Source: Novosphingobium sp.
GTDB taxonomy: Bacteria > Pseudomonadota > Alphaproteobacteria > Sphingomonadales > Sphingomonadaceae
NCBI GenBank assembly: GCA_025356575.1
Contig: JANXSP010000054.1
Location: 1 to 37,385, forward strand
Reading direction: 5' to 3'
DNA: 37,385 nt
Shown piece by piece: positions 33,303 to 37,385 of the stretch. Below the pieces are notes generated by a model, which saw only the letters and a list, made by a program, of their open reading frames with translations, did not search any database and had not been told where the DNA came from. Each line of letters opens with the position of its first letter. Position 1 is the stretch's first letter. The translations under genes were made by a program, and so were the position numbers.

Positions 33303-34094
33303 CTACCAGCCACCGGAAGCGCCGCCACCGCCGAAGCCGCCGCCACCGCCCGAAAAGCCGCCGCCGCCGCCAAAACCGCCGCCGCCGCCAAAACCGCCGC
33401 CTCCGCCCCCGAAGCCGCCTGGCCAGATCATCACGGGACCCATCCCGCCATACCGCCGTGCGCCGCCGCGCATCCGCCGCAGTATCGGGAGGACAAAGAA
33501 GAAAAAGAAGAACAACAGCCAGATAATCGTCTGGACGTTGATCCCGCTCGACTGCTTTTGCGCTGCGGGTTGAGCCTGCGCGGCAATCTGGCGTGCCTGA
33601 TCGGCGGGCAACTGGAGCTGTGAAATCAGCGCATCGGTGCCCGCGGCAATCCCCCCGGGATAATCACCGGCCTTGAACCTGGGCACGATCTGGGTCTGGA
33701 TAATCACGCTCGACAACGCGTCGGTGATAATCCCTTCGAGCCCGTACCCCGCCTCGATCCGCACCTTGTGCTCGGTCGGCGCAACGATCAGCAGCGCGCC
33801 GTCGTCGCGGGTCTTGTCGCCGATGCCCCAGGTCCGGCCTAGCTGGTAGCCGTATTCCGCGATGTCGTTGCCCTGCAAGTCGGGCACCGTAACCACCACC
33901 AGTTGCCGCTGCGACTGTGTCTCGAGCGCGGCGAGCTTGGCATCGAGCGCGCTGGCCTGTTCCGCCGACAGCAGATGCGCATCATCGACCACGCGCCCAG
34001 TAAGCTTGGGGAACGTCGGCGCGGCGGCGAGTGCCGGCGCGGTGACAAATACCAGCGCCAGCACCGCACCGAGCAGGGCGATCAGTTTCTTCAT
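33303..34094 (-). CDS. TPM-domain protein with signal peptide, transmembrane anchor and Gly-rich tail (YgcG family)
   Basis: This 263-residue protein has a signal peptide (MKKLIALLGAVLALVFVTAPALA, cleavage near Ala23). A TPM domain follows with GRVVDDAHLLS, QLVVVTVPDLQG, IGDKTRDDGALLIVAPTEHKVRIEAGYGLEG and FKAGDYPGGI. A transmembrane run containing seven consecutive Phe comes next, then a tail rich in GGGGGF units ending GGASGGW. The layout matches the YgcG/TPM family, in which a periplasmic TPM domain is anchored by a C-terminal helix. It is encoded 25 bp downstream of lemA, a common pairing. Function is uncertain; envelope maintenance is suspected from family context. Confidence 0.9.
   Translation of the reverse strand: MKKLIALLGAVLALVFVTAPALAAAPTFPKLTGRVVDDAHLLSAEQASALDAKLAALETQSQRQLVVVTVPDLQGNDIAEYGYQLGRTWGIGDKTRDDGALLIVAPTEHKVRIEAGYGLEGIITDALSSVIIQTQIVPRFKAGDYPGGIAAGTDALISQLQLPADQARQIAAQAQPAAQKQSSGINVQTIIWLLFFFFFFVLPILRRMRGGARRYGGMGPVMIWPGGFGGGGGGFGGGGGFGGGGGFSGGGGGFGGGGASGGW
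33321..33420. repeat. Low-complexity tandem repeat encoding the Gly-Phe tail
   Basis: The plus strand is a run of CCGCC units broken by AAAA or GAAG. It includes two perfect tandem 18-bp copies at 33358-33375 and 33376-33393, each encoding GGGGGF-type residues on the minus strand. The repeat keeps the reading frame (18 = 6 codons) and could expand or contract by slippage, altering the length of the TPM protein tail. Confidence 0.75.
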
Positions 34095-34119
34095 CGTAGC
34101 GCGCCTTTCCGCGCGGGGA

Positions 34120-34797
34120 TCAACGTGCCGCGGCAGCGGAGGAGGCGGGCGCCGCGGTGTTGTCGTTGGCCGGAGCCGCCGCAGGCGCGCTTGCGCCGAA
34201 ATCGACCGTCGGCGCGGTTTCGGAGCCCGGCGTCGTCGCAGCGAACGGCACCATCGGCTTTGCGCCGTAGATCAGCTTGGCCCCGATGATCGCCGGGAAT
34301 GTGCGGATCTGCGTGTTGTACGACTGGACCGCCTCGTTGTAATCCTTGCGGGCCACGGTGATGCGGTTCTCGGTCCCCTCAAGTTGGCTCTGAAGCGCGA
34401 GGAAGTTCTGGTTAGCCTTGAGGTCGGGATAGGCCTCGACCGACGCGAGCAGACGCCCAAGACCCTGGCTCAACTGCGCCTGCGCGGCAGAATACTGCGC
34501 GACCTTGGCTGGATCGGTCAGATCGGCTGCGCTGACGTTGATCGAGGTGGCACGGGCGCGCGCCTCGGTCACCTGGGTCAGCGTGGCCTGTTCGTGCGCG
34601 GCATAGCCCTTGACCGTCGCGACCAGGTTGGGAACGAGATCGGCGCGGCGCTGATACTGGTTCTGAACATCCGCCCAGCGCGCCTTGGCGGCTTCCTCGG
34701 CGGTGGGAATGGAGTTGACCCCGCACGAGGACAGGGTGGCGACGGCAAGTGCGGCAACCACGAAGCGTCCGGCACGGGCAAAGAGCGAAGCAGACAT
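34120..34797 (-). CDS. LemA-family lipoprotein
   Basis: This 225-residue LemA-like protein has an N-terminal signal with lipobox LSSC (Cys25), suggesting a lipoprotein. The helical LemA core includes VQNQYQRRADLVPNLVATVKGYAAHE, FLALQSQLEGTENRI, DYNEAVQSYN and TFPAIIGAKL. The last 50 residues are an Ala/Pro-rich low-complexity tail. LemA proteins usually accompany TPM proteins, as here. It is the first gene of a minus-strand run of six (LemA, TPM, TPM, NUDIX, SDR, acyl-CoA ligase) with gaps of 25 bp or less. Confidence 0.93.
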   Translation of the reverse strand: MSASLFARAGRFVVAALAVATLSSCGVNSIPTAEEAAKARWADVQNQYQRRADLVPNLVATVKGYAAHEQATLTQVTEARARATSINVSAADLTDPAKVAQYSAAQAQLSQGLGRLLASVEAYPDLKANQNFLALQSQLEGTENRITVARKDYNEAVQSYNTQIRTFPAIIGAKLIYGAKPMVPFAATTPGSETAPTVDFGASAPAAAPANDNTAAPASSAAAAR

Positions 34798-34976
34798 CGG
34801 CTAGGAACCTCTCACATGCGCCCACGCAGACTGCGTGGCGCTTGGGTCGCAAGATAGCGATGCTCCGCGCCGGTTCAAGCGGAACCGGGAATTCCCCCGA
34901 ACGGCGCGTCTTGCAATCCGGCCAGCGACAGGCAAAAGAGTAATCCAAATCAATAAAAACGGGCGGGAAGAAAAAA

Positions 34977-35393
34977 ATGATTAGCGAATTCAAAGCATTT
35001 ATAATGCGCGGAAATGTCCTGGACCTGGCGGTCGGTGTTATCATCGGCGCGGGCTTCGGCAAAATCGTCAGTTCATTGACCGACGATTTGATCATGCCGG
35101 TCGTCGGTGCGGCAACTGGCGGGGTCGATTTTTCAAACAAGTATTCGGTGCTCAGCGGCACCGTCGCGCCCGGCACGTCGCTCGTCGCGGCGCGCGCGGC
35201 CGGCGCCAACGTTCTTGCCTGGGGCAGCTTCGTCACCGCGGTGGTCACCTTCGTCATCCTGGCGTTCGTGATTTTCTTGATCGTAAAGTGGGCGACGCGT
35301 TTCTTCACGGTCAGCGAGGCGGCGCCGGCCGTGGCGGGACCGACCGAAACCGAATTGCTCGCCGAAATCCGCGACGAGCTGCGCCGGCGCTAA
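34977..35393 (+). CDS. mscL: Large-conductance mechanosensitive channel
   Basis: MscL, 138 residues, is the pentameric inner-membrane tension-gated channel that releases solutes on hypo-osmotic shock. The conserved N-terminus and TM1 (FKAFIMRGNVLDLAVGVIIG, AGFGKIVSSLTDDLIMP) carry the pore constriction. TM2 (FVTAVVTFVILAFVIFLIV) and a charged C-terminal helix ending ELLAEIRDELRRR follow. A purine-rich GGGAAG lies about 7 nt before ATG 34977. A strong intrinsic terminator follows at 35412. It is divergent from lemA. Confidence 0.97.
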   Translation: MISEFKAFIMRGNVLDLAVGVIIGAGFGKIVSSLTDDLIMPVVGAATGGVDFSNKYSVLSGTVAPGTSLVAARAAGANVLAWGSFVTAVVTFVILAFVIFLIVKWATRFFTVSEAAPAVAGPTETELLAEIRDELRRR

Positions 35394-35411
35394 GCCGCGT
35401 CTGATGTGGGG

Positions 35412-35444
35412 AAGGCGGGCACAAGCGTGTCCGCCTTTTCTTTT
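35412..35444 (+). terminator. Intrinsic terminator of mscL
   Basis: An 11-bp stem (35412-35422 with 35427-35437, one G-U pair) closed by the AAGC loop is followed by a T-rich run (TTCTTTT, 35438-35444). It begins 18 bp after the mscL stop and separates mscL from the tmRNA gene. Confidence 0.88.
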
Positions 35445-35468
35445 GCCAGCGCATCCCCTATATCGGGC

Positions 35469-35800
35469 GTGCCGGGCTTGCCCGGATATGAAGATAAATT
35501 GCGCCGTGCAATAGATGCAGCGGACCCGGGGGCAGTACCCGGCGGCTCCACCATTATCACGCGGGCTTCGGCCCTCGGCCCCGTTGTCGCGGGGATAATG
35601 ACGGGGCCGAACTAGGATCGACGTGTATTGAAAAGCGGTGTTTTCTTCCGGGCTGAGTAACCCGTTCAAGGCTCAAAACCCACAAGTGCCAACGACAACG
35701 AAGCACTCGCCATCGCTGCGTAACATGATGGGCTCACGCCCTAAGTTACAAAGCTAAAGCGCGGTTGGACCGACCGGGCAACAGAACGGATTCCAGCGGC
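35469..35800 (+). ncRNA. ssrA: Circularly permuted two-piece tmRNA (alphaproteobacterial type)
   Basis: The acceptor piece comes first and ends at 35553 in GGCTCCACCA, preceded by a T-arm (CCGGG, 7-nt loop, CCCGG). The coding piece starts at 35603 with GGGGCCGAAC-TAGGATCGACG, like the 5' end of one-piece tmRNA. GGGGCCG (35603-35609) pairs with CGGCTCC (35543-35549) as a 7-bp acceptor stem with the G-U at the third pair expected for alanylation. The intervening segment 35554-35602 is closed by ATTATC (35553-35558) with GATAAT (35594-35599). Just before the tag a pseudoknot is visible: CGGG 35649-35652 with CCCG 35661-35664, and TGAG 35654-35657 with CTCA 35672-35675. After the tag, GTAAC (35720-35724) pairs with GTTAC (35745-35749) around a GGGC/GCCC hairpin. 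The RNA rescues stalled ribosomes with SmpB. The 5' boundary (about 35469) and 3' boundary (about 35790-35830) are approximate. Confidence 0.93.
35688..35723 (+). other. tmRNA proteolysis-tag reading frame (ANDNEALAIAA)
   Basis: Reading from the resume codon GCC at 35688 gives Ala-Asn-Asp-Asn-Glu-Ala-Leu-Ala-Ile-Ala-Ala and then TAA at 35721-35723. With the alanine charged on the tmRNA, the added tag would be AANDNEALAIAA. The AND start and hydrophobic Ala-Ala end are the usual degradation-tag pattern recognised by ClpXP/SspB systems. Confidence 0.93.
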
Positions 35801-35802
35801 CC

Positions 35803-35842
35803 GGGGGGCGCCGGGCAACAGAAGCCCCCCACTTCTCTCTCT
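35803..35842 (+). terminator. Terminator-like hairpin after the tmRNA coding piece
   Basis: GGGGGGC (35803-35809) pairs with GCCCCCC (35824-35830) around a 14-nt loop, and a CT-rich tract (ACTTCTCTCTCTC) follows. The loop contains a second copy of CCGGGCAACAGAA; the first copy (35774-35786) lies at the 3' part of the tmRNA coding piece. The structure may terminate or protect the tmRNA precursor. The tract is not a pure T-run, so it is a weaker terminator than the one after mscL. Confidence 0.5.
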
Positions 35843-35857
35843 CACGAGCCGGTCCGC

Positions 35858-35928
35858 GTCCCCGCGCAGGCGGGAACTCAGGCGGCCGAGCAGGAGATCG
35901 CCTGAGGCCCACGCCTTCGCGGGGGATC
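35858..35928. repeat. REP-like palindromic element, copy 1
   Basis: The left arm (35858-35884, beginning GTCCCCGCGCAGGCGGG and ending CTCAGGCG) is an imperfect inverted copy of the right arm (35899-35928, beginning CGCCTGAGGCCC and ending CGCGGGGGATC). A 14-nt spacer lies between. The CCCCGCG-AGGCG core is reused in copy 2 downstream. It is non-coding and typical of short interspersed repeats in intergenic DNA. Confidence 0.7.
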
Positions 35929-35961
35929 AAGTCATACGAGGCCAAATCGCGAGAGAAATGC

Positions 35962-36030
35962 GTGCCCCGCGAAGGCGGGGACCTTGGGCGGCATGTTGCT
36001 GTTAATCGCCTGAGGCCCGTCTTCGCGGCC
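35962..36030. repeat. REP-like palindromic element, copy 2
   Basis: The left arm (35962-35992, GTGCCCCGCGAAGGCGGGGACC then TTGGGCGG) faces a right arm (36007-36030, CGCCTGAGGCCC then GTCTTCGCGGCC). The right arm is nearly the same as that of copy 1, and orientation is the same. The two copies are 33 bp apart. They lie between the tmRNA 3' end and the stop of a minus-strand small membrane-protein gene; nothing else is recognisable between 35843 and 36066. Confidence 0.68.
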
Positions 36031-36066
36031 GAGCGCTTCGCTGAGCAACCTCCTCAGACACGCCGC

Positions 36067-36309
36067 TCAAACCCGCAGGCTCGCCTCTTCCTTAGCGCGC
36101 GTTTCGTGCTTGAGGCAGTCGAGAATCTTCGCGCCCGCCATGAACACCGCGCCGGTGCACGCGAGGAACAGCAACTTGCCGCCGAACCCGGGATAGAGCG
36201 TGAGATAAACCCGTCCGCGCTGCACCGCGCCGAGCGCGAGCGCGTAGATTATCAGATATGCTTCGAACCGGGTCTTGATCAGGAACAATCGGGTAATCTT
36301 TGACAGCAT
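36067..36309 (-). CDS. Small hypothetical membrane protein
   Basis: This 80-residue protein begins MLSKITRLFLIKTRFEAYLIIYALALGAVQRG. It has two hydrophobic stretches (about 17-30, and about 44-62, GGKLLFLACTGAVFMAGAKIL), so it probably spans the inner membrane twice, with a charged C-terminus. ATG 36309 is chosen over upstream in-frame codons because GAGGAA sits 5 nt before it. I do not recognise a function; small proteins of this appearance occur in sphingomonads. The REP-like elements lie just downstream of its stop. Confidence 0.75.
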   Translation of the reverse strand: MLSKITRLFLIKTRFEAYLIIYALALGAVQRGRVYLTLYPGFGGKLLFLACTGAVFMAGAKILDCLKHETRAKEEASLRV

Positions 36310-36431
36310 GGGTTCCTCGATCCTCGCGCTCCGCACCGCAACGATCATGCCAGATCAGGCGGACCGCGCAAGCTGCTGGTTAACGCGGCGGCAACTGTAA
36401 AGCCCCCCGACAATCCGCCGTTCCGTGCACC

Positions 36432-37385
36432 TCAGGCGAGCTCGCCGAGGCCAAGCGCGTTCAGGAGCGCAAGCCGCGCGGCAACAACCTGCTCGGCCAG
36501 CCACGGCGCACCGAGATCGGCGCACGCGATCGTCTCGGGCCAGTGCGCCGCGATCACCTGTGCGATCACTTCCGCACGGCGCTCGTCCAGCAGAAAACGC
36601 GGATCGACATGCGCCGGATCGGCGACAACCCGCAGCCGCAAGCACGCCGGTCCGCCGCCATTGGCCATCGACTGGCGCACATCGACCGGGATCACCCTGC
36701 GGATCGCGCCGTTCCCGCCAAGCATTCCTTCGAGCCAGCCGCGCACCGCGGGCATCTCCCAAGCCTCGAGCGGGATGACCAGCGCCATCGCTCCGCCGGG
36801 CAGCGTCAACAGTTGGCCGTTGAACAAGTACGACGCGATTGCCTGTTCGAGCGAGACCGCGCTGGCGGGGACCACGATAATCTCGGCCTCGGGCAACCGT
36901 TCGCGGATCGCCGCATAGGTCGTTTCGGGTTCGGCAAAGGCCAGTTCGTGCGCGAACAACACCCGCTCGTTGGCCACCGCGACCACATCGTTGTGAAATG
37001 CGCCTGCGCCGATCGCGTGGGGGTTCTGTTCGACGAACAGCGTCCGCGCCGGGTCGAGCTCGTGGAGCCGGGCGACCGCGCGGCTTGCCTGCTCGTTCTG
37101 CCGTGCGGGAAACGTTCCGCCGGCGCGCCCGAAGACAAAAATTTCGAGCCCCGTCGCGGCATGATCCGTACCCATCCGCATGTGGTTGGCCGCGCCTTCG
37201 TCGCCGAAGGAGGGGGGCACCGGCGCGTGGAGCGTGAACTGGGCCTTGTCGGCAAACGCCAGGGCGAGTTGGCGCGCGGTGTCCGGCCACTCCTGGGCGC
37301 GGTGCGGCATCGTTACCAGGTTCGCCGGGGTCAGGTGGCAGCGGCCGTCCGCCGTGTCGGGCGCGGGCGAGACCGTTGCTGCGTT
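36432..37385 (-). CDS. astB: N-succinylarginine dihydrolase (5' end outside window)
   Basis: The frame is open to the right edge, so the N-terminus is missing; 317 codons are visible. AstB converts N2-succinylarginine to N2-succinylornithine with release of ammonia and CO2, the second step of the arginine succinyltransferase (AST) pathway. Diagnostic segments are NAATVSPAPDTADGRCHLTPANLV at the window edge, VEQNPHAIGAGAFHNDVVAVANERVLF, PGGAMALVIP, SMANGGGPACLRLRVV with the region of the catalytic Cys, and DPRFLLDE. Neighbouring AST genes would lie beyond the window. No clear terminator follows in the 122 bp before the small membrane-protein gene, apart from a loose GGCGG/CCGCC dyad. Confidence 0.95.
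   Translation of the reverse strand, partial: NAATVSPAPDTADGRCHLTPANLVTMPHRAQEWPDTARQLALAFADKAQFTLHAPVPPSFGDEGAANHMRMGTDHAATGLEIFVFGRAGGTFPARQNEQASRAVARLHELDPARTLFVEQNPHAIGAGAFHNDVVAVANERVLFAHELAFAEPETTYAAIRERLPEAEIIVVPASAVSLEQAIASYLFNGQLLTLPGGAMALVIPLEAWEMPAVRGWLEGMLGGNGAIRRVIPVDVRQSMANGGGPACLRLRVVADPAHVDPRFLLDERRAEVIAQVIAAHWPETIACADLGAPWLAEQVVAARLALLNALGLGELA

Noticed and set aside
33157..33573. Plus-strand frame with a Pro-Lys-rich repeat region
   Set aside because: It is the antisense reading of the Gly-Phe tail of the TPM protein. The repeat is explained by the minus-strand gene, and no start context or homology supports the plus frame.
35858..36030. Possible CRISPR array
   Set aside because: There are only two imperfect palindromic units, with no regular spacer series and no cas genes nearby; they fit REP-like repeats better.
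36310..36431. Possible terminator after astB on the minus strand
   Set aside because: A GGCGG/CCGCC dyad is present but has a loop of more than 20 nt and no T-run, so it is not convincing.

Overview
The window is GC-rich, densely packed bacterial chromosome that looks like an alphaproteobacterium, most likely a sphingomonad. The strongest evidence is a circularly permuted two-piece tmRNA gene (about 35469-35800), an arrangement known from alphaproteobacteria, whose tag reads ANDNEALAIAA. Many neighbouring genes share 1-17 bp, GTG and TTG starts occur at coupled junctions, and short palindromic repeats sit in the one large intergenic region. No insertion sequence, prophage, tRNA, rRNA or CRISPR array was found.

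Region 1 (1-18034) is a catabolic island for N-methylated compounds. On the plus strand lie the C-terminal part of a choline-dehydrogenase-like GMC oxidoreductase, a LysR regulator and an exported alpha/beta hydrolase. On the minus strand runs an eight-gene tightly coupled unit: a Rieske oxygenase of the betaine-demethylase type (13225-12014), a PLP gamma-lyase/cystathionine gamma-synthase family enzyme, a two-subunit FAD/[2Fe-2S] amino-acid dehydrogenase, and the full heterotetrameric sarcosine oxidase set soxB-soxD-soxA-soxG (8172-3388). A second LysR gene is divergent from it. A second minus-strand unit (18034-14284) pairs a POT/PTR-type transporter with a homodimeric E1-type 2-oxoacid dehydrogenase. 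Together they could import a substrate, strip methyl groups from a quaternary amine, cleave its gamma-substituent and oxidise the resulting 2-oxoacid. I infer a substrate such as trimethylhomoserine (betaine-lipid headgroup) or an N-methylated methionine. Plain choline/glycine betaine catabolism is the main alternative.

Region 2 (18305-21890) is the sulfate activation operon cysD-cysNC-cysQ. Region 3 (22053-25162) is a MarR-regulated EmrAB-type efflux operon whose promoter appears to give a nearly leaderless mRNA. Region 4 (25166-32064) holds galT-galK behind a short-chain dehydrogenase, a divergent thiolase-like gene lacking the classical catalytic cysteine, an acyl-CoA ligase and a second short-chain dehydrogenase. 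The last two end a six-gene run (34797-29688) that begins with LemA, two TPM-domain proteins and a NUDIX hydrolase.

Region 5 (34977-37385) contains mscL with a clear intrinsic terminator, the permuted tmRNA gene, two REP-like palindromic elements, a small conserved-looking membrane protein and the C-terminal part of astB (arginine succinyltransferase pathway), cut by the window edge.
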